From NCBI RefSeq assembly GCF_030445035.2, contig NC_080702.1, positions 31,247,843 through 31,311,842 on the forward strand: 64,000 nt of DNA, written 5' to 3'. Position 1 is the first letter of the stretch. Each line of letters opens with the position of its first letter. Position numbers and translations under genes: made by a program. Below are positions 33,243 to 44,759 of this stretch, one piece after another. The notes beneath the pieces were generated by a model. That model was not told the DNA's origin and ran no database searches. It was given only the letters and a program-made list of their open reading frames with translations. Source of the DNA: Dasypus novemcinctus (Eukaryota; Chordata; Mammalia; Cingulata; Dasypodidae).

Positions 33243-33710
33243 ATGACTGGAAACAGAGACAGTTCAACAAAATATCACCCATATTTATGTCTCTTGAAAC
33301 AACTTCTAAAAGGAAAAGGAGCTAAGGTCATAGAGGCTTGTATTTTGGAACTCTTACAGATTATAGAACAATATTGCTCATGCTTCCTAACAATAGGGAG
33401 TTTAGAATTAGGAGCCTGGGAAAAAAGGGAAAAGTGTTAGAAAAATTACCTGTATGAGGTGTTCTGCTCCTATTACTATCTCGCCCACTTTGATTATAAT
33501 TAAATCTGTTTTAGAACCTTTGCAAACAGAAGAGGATGAAGATAGAGAATGTCAGGAAATGCCTCCCATTATCTTGCCTTCAGCTCCTTCATTAAATGAC
33601 TTTAGAAAATCATTTTTCCACAACAATCATTATTTTGTATGGGAGTTGGCAGTAATAGGAGGAAAGGGGTGAGCAATTTTGGAGACTCTACTATTCTTGA
33701 ATTTTTAAAT
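33243..33710 (+). pseudogene. gag: ERV class II gag remnant (matrix N-terminus)
   Basis: The frame from ATG 33243 encodes a 65-residue piece, MTGNRDSSTKYHPYL then CLLKQLLKGKGAKVIEACIL and LLQIIEQYCSCF, ending at TAG 33438-33440. The pattern (hydrophobic LL..LLK, charged G.KV, a second LL..IIEQ.C helix, then GSLELGAWEK) fits the matrix domain of betaretroviral Gag. Gag-like sequence continues in other frames to about 33710 (VLEPLQTEEDEDRECQ). Capsid and nucleocapsid are absent. Nonfunctional. Confidence 0.65.
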
Positions 33711-33714
33711 ATAT

Positions 33715-34285
33715 TTAATACTGTTTTAAATTATAGTTTATGAGGAAATAAAAGTATTGATGAAATGCAAAATCCTAGGTGTATCAAACTCCAAGTCATT
33801 CCAAACACAATTCCAAGTCTTGGATGAGAATATCACACTGCTGAGAGTCTGCCATTCTTTGTCAATTTAGAACAGAATGGTGAAGCCAATTCATAAAATA
33901 ATTGAATAAAACAATGAATATAAAATATCTGACATTGTGCTTAGATTTAATAGGGAATATTTTAAAATACTGATTAAACCTCACACAGACTCAACCCCAA
34001 ATTTCCTTCTCCATGTCTACTGTGCTGTTTCCAGTCCTCATCATCTCTCTGGTGTTTTGACAACTGAAATATTCACATGATCCATAGAGAGATTTTGACA
34101 GGGTTACACTATGAACAAAATCGTCTAAAACAGCTGCATTAATGCTCCAAAAACTTCAAACATGAAGATACATATTTGGGACAAAACACAAGGCTCTCTG
34201 TTATGTGGCTGCTGCCAAACTTGTCTGATTATGTTCCACTTTTCCCTCCCTTTCACTTCAATGATCATTAAATAAATGAAGTATT
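33715..34285. other. Unassigned intergenic sequence
   Basis: No recognisable gene or repeat. It may hold decayed ERV sequence following gag, but no motif supports this. Confidence 0.35.
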
Positions 34286-34289
34286 TTTT

Positions 34290-34760
34290 AAAATTTAATT
34301 TAATTTTATTTGTTTATTTTACATGTTACATCAAAAAATATAAGAGGCTCCCATATACCCCACATCCCCCTCACCTCACTCCTCTCACAACAACCGCTTT
34401 CATGACTGTGGCACATTCATTGCATTTGGTGAATACATTTTGGAGCACTACTGCATCACATAGAGATTAGTTTACATTGTAGTTTACACTTTCCCCCAAT
34501 CCATTCAGTGGGTTATGGCAGGATATATAATGTCCAGCAACTGTCCTTGAAATGTCATATAGGACAACTGCAAGTCCTGAAAATGCCCCCACCTCACATC
34601 TCTTCTTCGCTCTCTGCCCTCAGCAACTACTGCGGCTACTTTTTCCATATCAATCTACATATTCTTCATTACTAGTCACAATAGTTTCATAGTAGAATAT
34701 CAGTAAGTCCACTCTAACCCATATTTTATTCCTCCATCCTGTGGGCCTTGGGATGGTGCT
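34290..34760 (-). mobile_element. Family A, 5'-truncated (older subfamily)
   Basis: Antisense copy of about 470 bp. It shows the diagnostic 3' end, CATTTGGTGAATACATTTTG, and the AGTAGAATATCAGTAAGTCC block that younger copies lack. Confidence 0.85.
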
Positions 34761-34764
34761 TTTA

Positions 34765-36390
34765 AACCCTCACCATACCGTAAGGTTGAATGATCCCATA
34801 TTATTGTCCTTGTTATTTCTTCTTGTTCTGGTTCTAACAAATTGTCCTCCTGGACTTACTCCAATTCCTAATTGAAACCTCAGTACAATTGGCAGCTTCC
34901 TTGTGAAGTTTTCACTAACCTCTACAAGGTACATTCAAAGATTTGGATCCGCTTCACCAAGATTTCCAGAAATCTCAGGGTATTGCATGTACTCATTTGA
35001 ATATGCCTTATGATTTTGAGATGTAATTTCCTTGATACAAAGAAAAATGACATGTCATTTTTATCCCAGCATGATATTTAGTGCCTGCCTTGAAGTATTT
35101 GCTGACTAAATGCTGAATGTCTAAAAGAAGAATTGAATGAATGTGGTTACATAGGTAGTTCCTATAATTGTAGAATAAGAAGAAATAGTGAAACAAGGAA
35201 AATTCTGCTGAAAGAAGGAAACCCAGTGAATGAGTGCTAATGCATTTTTTCCTTGAGTCTAAGGTGAGACTTAGAGACTAGACAGATTGGGAAAAAAATT
35301 TATTTTAGTGTACCCATTATCTCCCTCCACAATCAGACTTTTAAAGTAGGCAGGGCATTGTATAATTGAGCTTGCTTTACATATGTACCCAGTTGCTGCC
35401 CTAAAATTACTACCAATAAAAGAGGTTCATAGAGTCATAATAAATTTACCCAGTACCTGTGAAGTTACTGTGATTCAAAGTGAAGTTATCAGAGAAGGTC
35501 TTAGTTCACCCAATGCAGATTCTTCCTCAATTGATGAGTGAAGTTGGAAATCCTGCTCCCAGGAATGGCAGAGAGATGGAACCACTCATGAAATCTCTAC
35601 AAGACACAATTGTGTTTTCTGTCATCAGAGATTAGTAAAGGAGACTAGGGATATTGTAGCTGAAGCATTTAGAGTTTCTGTAACTTTAGGGATTTCATTC
35701 CCATGAGCATCATTAATGAAGTATTCTTTTATCACTCTAATCCCTGAGATTTTAGTTCTATGGTGGAAAGAGAAAATCACCCTGCAATCTTGTGCTGACC
35801 TAGACCCTTGGGAGACAGCTTTGGAGCTACATATTCAATCACTTATCCCAGTAGATACCCTCCACCCATAAGGAGTCACTTCTCTTTACTCTACTAGTAC
35901 TAGTGTGGGCTCTAGTATGGCAAGGATTACCAAAACTATTTCCCTATCTCTGATTATAGATAGAGATTCTGAATACACTAAAGTAGCCCTGTACCCATTG
36001 TATTTGACTCTCATATATGTGGTTGCCCTCTCTAAAGAAGATTTCCTCTGATCTCACTCTTTCCCATTTCCCCCCATAGTTAGCACTGTCTGTTTTCCTC
36101 AATCAACCATTTGTTTTCTCATTCATGCAACTAATATTATTCAGCAATACTAGATGTTATGCACTAAACTATGTTTTGGGATGGAAAAATAACTGGGTTC
36201 TGTATCGTGGCTTCTTTCAAACAGCTAACAGAAAAAAACAGCCAAAGGTCATGAAATAAATTAATATAACAACAGATAGTGTTATTGTAGTCCTGGTGAA
36301 ATACAATTACATATGGATGAGGATCAGCTTTTTCCTTGATCCTGAAAGGACACTGGGGGACTTATAGGTATTATGTTGAAGCTACAGATC
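34765..36390. other. Intergenic sequence without recognised genes
   Basis: About 1.6 kb of apparently unique or anciently repetitive sequence. No ORF, RNA gene or identifiable mobile element was seen. Confidence 0.4.
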
Positions 36391-36394
36391 ACTT

Positions 36395-39285
36395 TGGTTA
36401 GTATGACTGGAAGTCAAAAATGAGTTCATGTGCATATTATTCATAGATACAGAGAATTTGGAGAATCTGTCAACAAGTATTTCATCATCAAGAAATATTA
36501 GAGGGAATTCTGCTAGTTGAAAGAAACAGAAAAGAAAAGATTGAAGGATAGCATAGGAAGTAAGTTTATTTATTAAGAATAATTAAATAACAAAAAGAAA
36601 AAACAAAATATGACATTTATAAAGCTAAATGTAAAATGGCTAATGTAAGTACTGCTTTGAATGTAATAAAATTGAATGTTAATGGATTAAACTCTGCCAT
36701 CAAAAGACACAGATTTGCAGAATGGTTAAGAAAATATAACCCATCCATATATGCTATCTACAAGAAACTCAATGTAGATTCAAGGAAACAAAACAGGTTG
36801 CAAATGAAAGGATTTAGAGCGCTGTTACATGGAAACAATGCCCAAAATATGGCAGGAATGGTTATACTAAAGCCTATAAAATAGAATTTAAATGCAAAAG
36901 TGTTCTAAGAGACAGAGAAGGACAAAAGGGGAAATATTCCAAGAAGAAAGAACAATCATGAATATTTGTGTACCAAAAATATTTGAGGTAAAAACTGGCA
37001 AAACTAAAGGGAGAAAGAGATGCCTCTAAAATCAGTGTGGTGGACTTCTATACACCATAATCAGAATTAGTCAGGTCATCCTAACGGGCGCATTAAAGAA
37101 TCAGAGACCTTGAATCATATGTTAGTGGAACTAGATCTAATGGATCTAGAACGTTAAATCCCAAAACATCAGGATATTTATTCTCCTTGAGTACTCATGG
37201 ATCAATCTCAAGGGTAGACCACATGCAAGATGTTTCAACAACTTTAGAAATATTGAACTTATGCAAAGTGCATTCTCTAACCACAGTGAAATGAAGTTGG
37301 AAATCAGTGACAGATGGGGAACAGTACTTGGAAAAATATACAGAAGTTAAACACACCCTTTTCAGTTTGTCATGGAGGAATTTTCCAGAAAAAAAATTGT
37401 AACTACCCTGAAGCAAAAGAAAATGAAAAAAGACATATTAAAATTTATGGGATGCAGCTAAATAGTGCCAAGAAGGAATTTCACAGCCTTAAATACATAC
37501 ATTAGAAAAGAAAAAAAAGAGCTAAATCAAAACTTTAACTAGACACCTGGAGGAAATAAAAAAGAACATAAAATGAATCCCAAAGCAAACAGATGGAAGG
37601 AAATAATGATGAGCACAGCAGAATTAAATGAAATGGAGAATAAGAAAAAGTAGAAAGAATAAACAAAACCAAAGCTGGTTCTTTGAGAAAATATATAAAA
37701 TTGAATAACCTTTAGCTAAGCTAGCAAGGAGAAATAGAAAGAAGATGAACATAAATAAATTAATTAATGAAAGAGTGAATCACCATTGGACCCAAAGAAA
37801 TGGAGTATCAGAAGAGGATACATTGAAAAATTTATGCCAAAAATATGGACAATTTAGATGAAAGGCACAAATTTCTAGAAAGACACATCAAACTACAATG
37901 ACGAAAAAAGAAATTGAAGAACCAAACAGACCAATTACTAGAAATGAGATTGAAGTTGTCATAAAAACCTGCAAACAAAGAAAGGCCCAGGATGAAATGG
38001 CTTCATGGGCAAATTCTATCAATCATTCCAACAGAACTTATAAAATCTCTGTCTGAATTTTTGCAGAAATTAGAAAGAAGGGAATATTAAATGACTCAGT
38101 CTATGATCACATGATCATCTCAAAAGACACAGAAAAGACATTCAACAAAACAAAGTCTTCTCCTTGATAAAATTGCCTCTAAAGATAGGATTAGAGGGAA
38201 ACTTCCTCAACATTATAAAGAGAATATATGAAACCCCACAGCCATCATCATACTCAATGGGGAAGGCTATAGGCTTCCTCTCTAAGATCTGAAACAAGAC
38301 AGAGTGCCCACTGTCCCCACTTTTGGTGACCATTGGATTAGAAGTACTTCCTTGAACTCATAGGCAAGAAAAAAAATCAGCTTCCAGTTGGGAAAAGACA
38401 AACTTACATAAATTGCAGATGCCATTATTCTACATGTAGAAAGTAAAAAAAACAACAACACTGAAGCATAGCATTTAGAGCTGATAAAATATTTCAGTAA
38501 AATGGCAGGATATAAGACGAACAGGAAAATCAGCAGCTTTTCTCCACACCAGTAATGAGCAATCTGAAGATGGAATCAAGAAAAAGAATTCTATTTAAAA
38601 CAACTACTAAAAGAATCAAATATCTGGGAATAAACTTAAGTATGGATGTACAGGTCTTGTAGCCAGAAAATTACCTAACATTGCTAAAGGAAGTCAAATA
38701 AGACCTAAATACATGCAAGCATATTCTACAGTGATGGCTTGGAGGACCAAATATAATTAAGAGTGGGGTGAGGGGGATGAGAGTATATGGGGAGCTCATA
38801 TTTTTTAATGTATCATAAAAAATAGAGAAAAAAAGAAGTTATAAATAAATAAATAATATATATATGTATATATCAATCCTTTTCAAATTGACTTACAGAT
38901 TCAAACCATTTCCAATAAAAGTTCCAACAGGACTTATTAAGAGACCTGGAAAAGCAAATTACCAAATTTGTTTGGGAGTGTAAGGGCCCCCAAATAGCCA
39001 AAAACATGTTTAAAAAGAAAAATGAAATTGGAAGGATCATACTACTTGACTTTTAAGTATATTACAAAGCTACAATGGTCAAAATTTCATGACATATACA
39101 CAAGGATAAAAATACTGACCAAAGGGACCATATCGAAAGTTCAGATATAGTCCAGCATATACACAGCCAACTGATATTCAACAAGGCCAACAAACCACTC
39201 AACTGGGACAGATCAATGTCTTCAAAAAATGGTGCTTGGAAAACTCGATATCCACATCTAAAAGAATGAAAGAGGATTGAAAGTG
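36395..39285 (+). mobile_element. L1: Old L1 (ORF1 C-terminus and most of ORF2)
   Basis: An ORF1 C-terminal remnant (about 36410-36550, with GAATCTGTCAACAAGTATTT and GGGAATTCTGCTAG) is followed by ORF2 from ATG 36636 (MANVSTALNVIKLNVNGLNS), where YAIYKKL replaces the CIQETHL region. The reverse transcriptase region is decayed (ADAIILHVE-like at about 38420 in place of FADDM). A small family A fragment splits it at 38724-38870. ORF2 text resumes to about 39285 (GATATTCAACAAGGCCAAC) and stops before its C-terminus. Confidence 0.85.
38724..38870 (+). mobile_element. Family A-like 3'-end fragment nested in L1
   Basis: Sequence with AGAGTGGGGTGAGGGGGATG, TATATGGGGAGCTCATATTT, TTTTAATGTATCAT and an A-rich tail interrupts ORF2. 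Confidence 0.7.
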
Positions 39286-39289
39286 GCCT

Positions 39290-39677
39290 CCAGTCTAATA
39301 GTTATAAGATGATATCTCATTGTAGTTTTGGTTTACATTTTGCTTTTTATATCTAGGTAGTGATGTTGAGTATCTTTTCATGTGCTTTTTAGACATTTAT
39401 ATTCCCCTTTGGAAAAGCTTCTATACATATCCTGCCCTTTCTTTAAAAAAATAATTTAATTTGAATGTCTTTTCATTTTTGAGATGTAGGATCTCTATAA
39501 ATGTAGGATATTAGGACTTCATCAGAGAAATGAGTTATAAATATTTTCAATCATTCATAGACTCCCTTCTCATTTTCTTAACAAAAACCTTTGAAGTGCA
39601 ATGTGCTATAATTTTTTAATAGGACCAATTTATCTATTTTCTTCTTTCATTGCTTTTGCTTTGGGTGAAAAATTTTG
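39290..39677 (-). mobile_element. L1: L1 ORF2 C-terminal fragment in opposite orientation
   Basis: Antisense ORF2 sequence (ATGATATCTCATTGTAGTTT, then CTTTTCATGTGCTTTTTAGA, ending CATTGCTTTTGCTTTGGGTG) directly follows the sense L1, giving an inverted L1-L1 junction near 39287. Confidence 0.8.
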
Positions 39678-40392
39678 AGGGGATCTCTTTTCATAAGACT
39701 ATCATGCTACTTTACTGGAATTGTAGTTGGTATTGGGGTTTAAGATATATTTAGGAGATTGAATCTTTTTACTGACAATATGATAGCCAGGCCCTGAGCC
39801 TCAACAGACTCCAGCTCCTACAATCTGATTTATTGGACTCACCTCACTCAGCTAAGATGGAGTTGAAGAAGGACAACCACCACACCATGGAGCCTAGAGT
39901 GCCTACAACTGAAAGCAGGAGGATTGCATCCAGTAACCATGTGGAATGTGAGCCTCCTCTTGACATAGAGGTGCAAAGGACACAACCAATCCAAGGACCA
40001 CAGAGAAAAGGTGGCATTGGAGTGGGAAAAGTGGACATGGTGGCTGATGGGTATGGGGAATGGCAGGAAGAGATGAGATGTGGAGGCGCCTTTGGGACTT
40101 GGAGTTGCCATGGATGGTGCTTCAGGGACAATCACCAGACATTGTAAATCCTCCCAGGGCTCACTGGATGGAATGGGGGAGAGTGTGGGCCATGATGTGG
40201 ACCAATGACCATGAGGTGCAGAGATACCCAGAGATGTACTTACCAAATGCAATGGATGTGTCATGATGATGGGAGTGAGTGTTGCGGGGGGGGGGGGGGG
40301 GTTGCGGTGGGGGTGGTGGGGTTGAATGGGACCTCATATTTTTTTAATGTAATATTTTTACAAAATCAAAAAACAAACAAACAAAAAAGACC
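39678..40392 (+). mobile_element. Family A, young subfamily, 5'-truncated
   Basis: It covers the last ~710 bp of the element, starting GGGGATCTCTTTTCATAAGA. It has the shared 104-codon frame (39833-40147), the 74-bp deletion, the G-run at 40284-40301 and an A/C-rich tail. Confidence 0.88.
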
Positions 40393-40394
40393 TA

Positions 40395-40688
40395 AATACT
40401 TGCATTTTTCCATGATTGCCTCTGATACATTATGAAATTAGGATACTGTTCCTGGTATAAACAGAAAGTCACCACTCCTAGTGACTATCAAATATATTTG
40501 GCAACTCTAGTGTCTTGATAACTTAATTATTGCTTTGGTCTCAATAAATACATGAAGTCTTAGAAAAAAAAACCATTTCCTTCTACAAGATCTGGTATAA
40601 TCATATCATTGTGGATTCATTACTTCAATTATTATTAGATCATTTTCATTTCAATATTTATAATAGTAAAAATCAGACAAAGAACTCA
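40395..40688. other. Short unassigned interval
   Basis: AT-rich sequence with nothing recognised. Confidence 0.3.
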
Positions 40689-40689
40689 T

Positions 40690-40960
40690 CACCTCCCAAA
40701 ATCTCTATGTTTCTATTTCTCTAGTTTATTTTTATTTATATTTTGTATAAACTGCTTTATATGTGCAAAATCACTCCTATTTATATTTCACATGTTGTTT
40801 CACTGTTTTTCCATTATATTTTTTATCTTTCCTTCTAGTACTGTACATGCCCTTAGACTTGCCCTTTCAATCGCTGTCATACTCCTTTAATACCTCTGCT
40901 AGTAACAAACATTATGATCTATTTTAACAATTTCTATTTTTGCATGAAAAACATATCCTG
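40690..40960 (-). mobile_element. L1: Probable L1 3' UTR fragment
   Basis: It resembles the 3' UTR part of the antisense L1 at 17200-17400: both have a TTCTAGTA-TACATG stretch followed by CCCTTTCAAYC and CTATCATAC-like blocks in the same order. Confidence 0.5.
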
Positions 40961-41166
40961 GATGGAAATTTACTTTTGATAAATGTTCATGTACATACAT
41001 TGGGGAACATATAATCTTTTCAACAAATGGTTCTGGGAAAACTGGATATATAAATGCAGATAAGTGATGTTAACCATCTACCTCACACCACATACAAAAA
41101 ATAAATTCATATTGGATCACACACCTAAATATGTGAGCTAAAGCTATAAAACTCTTTGAGGATGAT

Positions 41167-41878
41167 AAAGGGACAAGACTTTCATGCTAATGTGCTGGAG
41201 GTGCAGTTAATGTTGGGGTTTAAGATATATTTAGGGGATTTGAATCTCTGGACTGACAATGTGATAGCCAGGTCCTGAGCCTCAACAGACTCCAGCACCT
41301 ACAATCTGATCTATTGGACTTACCACACTCAGCTAAGATGGAGTTGAAGAAGGACAACCACCACACCATGGAGCCTAGAGTGATTACAACTGAAAATGGG
41401 AGGATTGCATCCAGCATCCATGTGGAATCTGAGCCTCCTCTTGACATAGAGGTGCAATGGACACAACCAATCCAATGTCCACATAGAAGAGGTGGCATTG
41501 GATTGGGAAAAGTGGACATGGTGGACAATGGGTATGGGGAAAGGCAGGAAGAGATGAGAGGTGGAGGCGTCTTTGGGACATGGAGCTGCCCTGGATGGTG
41601 CTTCAGAGGTAATCACCGGACATTGTAAATCCTCACAGGGCCCACTGGATGGAATGGAGGAGAGTATGGGCCATGATGTGAACCATTGTCTATGAGGTGC
41701 AGAGGTGCCCAAAGATGTACTTACCAAATCCAATGGATGTGTCATGATGATGGGAAGGAGTGTTGTTGGGGGGGGGAGAGGGGGGGTGGTGGGGTTGAAT
41801 GGGACCTCACATATATATTTTTAATGTAATATTATTACAAAGTCAATTAAAAAAAAAAGAAAAAGAAAAAAGGGACAA
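41167..41878 (+). mobile_element. Family A, young subfamily, 5'-truncated, with target-site duplication
   Basis: It is flanked by a perfect 10-bp repeat AAAGGGACAA (41167-41176 and 41869-41878) inside L1 sequence. It contains the 104-codon shared frame (41314-41628), the 74-bp deletion, a G-rich 3' tract (41766-41794) and a poly(A) tail. Confidence 0.93.
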
Positions 41879-42045
41879 CTCTTCATGAACTGAGATTTGG
41901 AAATATATTCTTGGATATGATTCCAAAAGCACAGGCAACAAATAAATAATATATTAATATCATTTTCTCGAATGTTTTCATCAAATTATATTATGAAGAG
42001 AGTGAAAGAGAACCAACAGAAGAGGCAAAATAGATTCAAAAGATA

Positions 42046-42483
42046 CTGGATGGAAACAGATGTAGATCAACCAATTGGCTCCCATCTACCTTATAGGAGG
42101 ACCATGATTCAATACCCAGGGCTTCCTACTGAGGGCAAGCTGGCCAATATGGCAAGCTCACCCTCATGGAGTACTGGCCCATGCTCGAATGCTGCCCCAT
42201 GCAGGGAAACGACCCCACGTGGGAGTGCTAACTCATCCTGAAAGCTGGCACTGAAGGATTACACAAGAGACACAGAAGAGAGAAAAAATAAGAAGACATA
42301 GCAGAACAGGAAGTTGAGGTGGCACAAGAGAGAAATTGCATCTCTCACACACCAGAAGGTCCCAGGATCAGTTCCCAGAGCTGCCTAAAAAAAATAAAAG
42401 TAGACACAGAAGAATACACAGTGAATGGAAACAGAGCAGACAATGGGGGTAACGGGGGGAGAAATTAAAAAAATATTTAAAAT
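42046..42483 (+). mobile_element. Dimeric tRNA-derived SINE (xenarthran DAS-like)
   Basis: The left tRNA-like unit has an A-box region GATGTAGATCAACC and a B-box-like GATTCAATACCC. GC-richer linker repeats of the form GGCCAATATGGCAAGCTC and GGAGTACTGGCCCATG follow. The right tRNA-like unit (GAGGTGGCACAAGAGAGAAA, B-box-like GGATCAGTTCCC) precedes a tail, GACACAGAAGAATACACAGT, GCAGACAATGGGGGTAACGG and an A/T-rich end. AAAAGATA repeats flank it (42038-42045, 42484-42491). The layout matches what I remember of xenarthran DAS SINEs; the subfamily is not assigned. Confidence 0.75.
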
Positions 42484-42884
42484 AAAAGATATAGCAGGTG
42501 AGGGCATAATATACAGAATATATAAATTACATGTGCATTGCCATAACAGAAAGGAAAACAATCCAATTAAAAATATGTCCATGAACTTGAATTGATATTG
42601 CTCTAAAAAATTATATAAATGGGTAAAAAATACATGAAAAGACGCTCAACATCATTAGCCATTAGGGAAATGAAAGTTAAAGCTACAATGAACAACTTTG
42701 AGCCCAAAGAAGGGCTATTTTAATAAATTCAGGAAAAATAACAAGTGTTGTGGATAAGGAAAAAAAAATGGAACTCTGGAGGATTGTTAGTGGGGTTATA
42801 AAGTGGTGTAACCAATATGGAAAATAATATTTCATTTCCAAAAAAATTCATCTTTCAGTACATTTGAATACGCCCATGATTCTT

Positions 42885-44000
42885 TCCCCAATCTTCCTTT
42901 CTGGGATAAGGATCAGTATTTAGAGGTTAACTCATATTCTGTGTTCATGAGAATGAAACAACACAATAATTTAATGAATACTGAGACCCTATACATTTCA
43001 TTGAGCTGTTATCCTAGTTCTGGGGTCCCTAATTATACATTTGTGGTTTGTGGGTTAATAAAGCCTTAATTCCTGAAAAGCATTATTATGTTTGAACTTT
43101 TTTACCTTGTAGATGAATTCCATTCCTAACTGATTGACTAATTATAGAATATTTTTAACTGGTATCACCCATAAAGGAGTTAAAAAAGAATCAAAATAGT
43201 TATTCCCTGTCAAATGTATGATAATAAATGCATTTACTGGATAGTATCCTTTGAATGCTGTTACACACTAAGTAATTTCTTGTAAATCATAATACTTCCA
43301 CAGAAGACAGTATAGCATAGAAGAAAATACAAACACATGGCATAGAAAAGCCTCAAGAATTCAAGGAAACATATAATTTGCATAAGAGAAGTACTGCAAC
43401 TTCACTTCAAGCCATCTCTGCTGGTAACATTGGAGTGTCCACTGCCTAGGCTCTACTGAAACCCATTTATGTTTAATACTTGCGTTTAGGAAAGGGCCAA
43501 ATCCTATCAGAAGAATTGACCCAATATTTCAAAACTATTCCATTTTTCCAATTCCTAATTCTTTGATGTCTATTTCCATTTGAAACATCACATCCTCCCA
43601 GTAGGACCCAACATCGCCAGTTACAACTACTAGAATTGAAATCTTTATATATGTACACACACGCACACACACACATTAATGAGCAGCTCAGACAAATGTG
43701 ACAATATATACATGAGAACTGGCTGGTGGTAGTGAAACAAGAAGTACAATGCTCTGGTAATCAGTAAGGCAAACATGAGTTCCTAGGATATAACAGGGAA
43801 TCTCAGGGGGGATAAAAAGCTGATATTTTGTCTTATTCTAGAAATTGCAAACGACACATTAGGGGCATGTTTGGAATATTTACGTCTCAGAGTGCCATGT
43901 CCTTCTGGAATAGAATATCCCAATAAAACTTATTTGAACCAAAATGTGTGCCTGTTATAGAATCACTGAATAGATGGTCCCATTCCTCCAACTTTCTCTT
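42885..44000. other. Unassigned intergenic sequence
   Basis: About 1.1 kb with no recognised gene or mobile element, apart from a short (CA)n repeat near 43652-43676. Confidence 0.4.
43652..43676. repeat. (CA)n microsatellite
   Basis: ACACACACGCACACACACAC with one interruption. Confidence 0.85.
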
Positions 44001-44004
44001 ATCA

Positions 44005-44755
44005 TCACCTTTTTTTTTTTTAATTGACTTTGTAATAATATTACATTAAAAATATATATGTGAGGTCCCATTCAACCCCACCCCCCCACCCCCCCTCTCC
44101 CCCCCCAACAACACTCGTTCCCATCATCATGACACATCCATTGGATTTGGTAAGTACATCTTTGGGCACCTCTGCACCTCATAGACAATGGTCCACATCA
44201 TGGCCCATACTCTCCTCCATTCCATCCAGTGAGCCTTGTGAGGATCCACGATGTCCGGTGATCACCCCCGAGGTGCCATCCAGGGCAGCTCCACGTCCCA
44301 AATACGCCCCCACCTCTCATCTCTTCCTGCCCTTCCCCATACCCATCGTCCACCATGTCCACTTTTCCCAATCCAATGCCACCTCTTCTATGTGGACATT
44401 GGATTGGTTGTGTCCATTGCACCTCTATGTCGAGAGGAGGCTCAGATTCCACATGGATGCTGGCTGCCATCCTCCCATTTTCAGTTGTAATCACTCTAGG
44501 CTCCATGGTGTGGTGATTGTCCTTCTTCAACTCCATCTTAGCTGAGTGTGGTAAGTCCAATAAATCAGATTGTAGGTGCTGGAGTCTGTTGAGGCTCAGG
44601 ACCTGGCTATCACATTGTCAGTCCAGAGATTCAAATCCCCTAACTATATCTTAAACCCCAACGTTAACTGCACCTCCAGCAGATAAGTATGAAAGTCTTA
44701 TGAAGGGAGATCCCATCTGAGTCCAGATTCATCTCACATAAACACCACAGTGCAG
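44005..44755 (-). mobile_element. Family A, young subfamily, 5'-truncated
   Basis: Antisense copy. Poly(T) at 44011-44022 and the C-rich complement of the G tract at 44079-44107 mark its 3' end. The 104-codon frame is open here as a 120-codon ORF (44560-44198). It is very similar to the copy at 41167. Confidence 0.88.
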
Positions 44756-44759
44756 CTCC

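Larger units (their letters stand above)
32833..33710 (+). mobile_element. Class II endogenous retrovirus: 5' LTR, primer-binding site and gag start
   Basis: An LTR with TG...CA ends (32833-33099) is followed directly by a tRNA-Lys-type primer-binding site and a leader, then a gag-like reading frame from 33243. Recognisable gag ends near 33710 and no pol, env or 3' LTR is seen, so the provirus is truncated or deleted. The layout (short LTR, Lys primer, MA-like N-terminus) is that of betaretrovirus-like class II elements. Confidence 0.75.
40985..42880 (+). mobile_element. L1: Old L1 ORF2 3' part carrying two nested insertions
   Basis: ORF2-like text (CAACAAATGGTTCTGGGAAA, then CTACCTCACACCACATACAA) is split at 41176 by a family A element, resumes at 41879 (CTCTTCATGAACTGAG), is split again by a SINE (42046-42483), and resumes to about 42880 (AAAGACGCTCAACATCATTA, then TGGAACTCTGGAGGATTGTT). 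Decayed. Confidence 0.8.

Noticed and set aside
44060-44545. 161-codon plus-strand ORF rich in Pro, His and Ser
   Set aside because: It is antisense to a family A copy; the same antisense frame is open at 27291-27815, 39848-40264 and 41329-41745. It reflects shared young repeat sequence.
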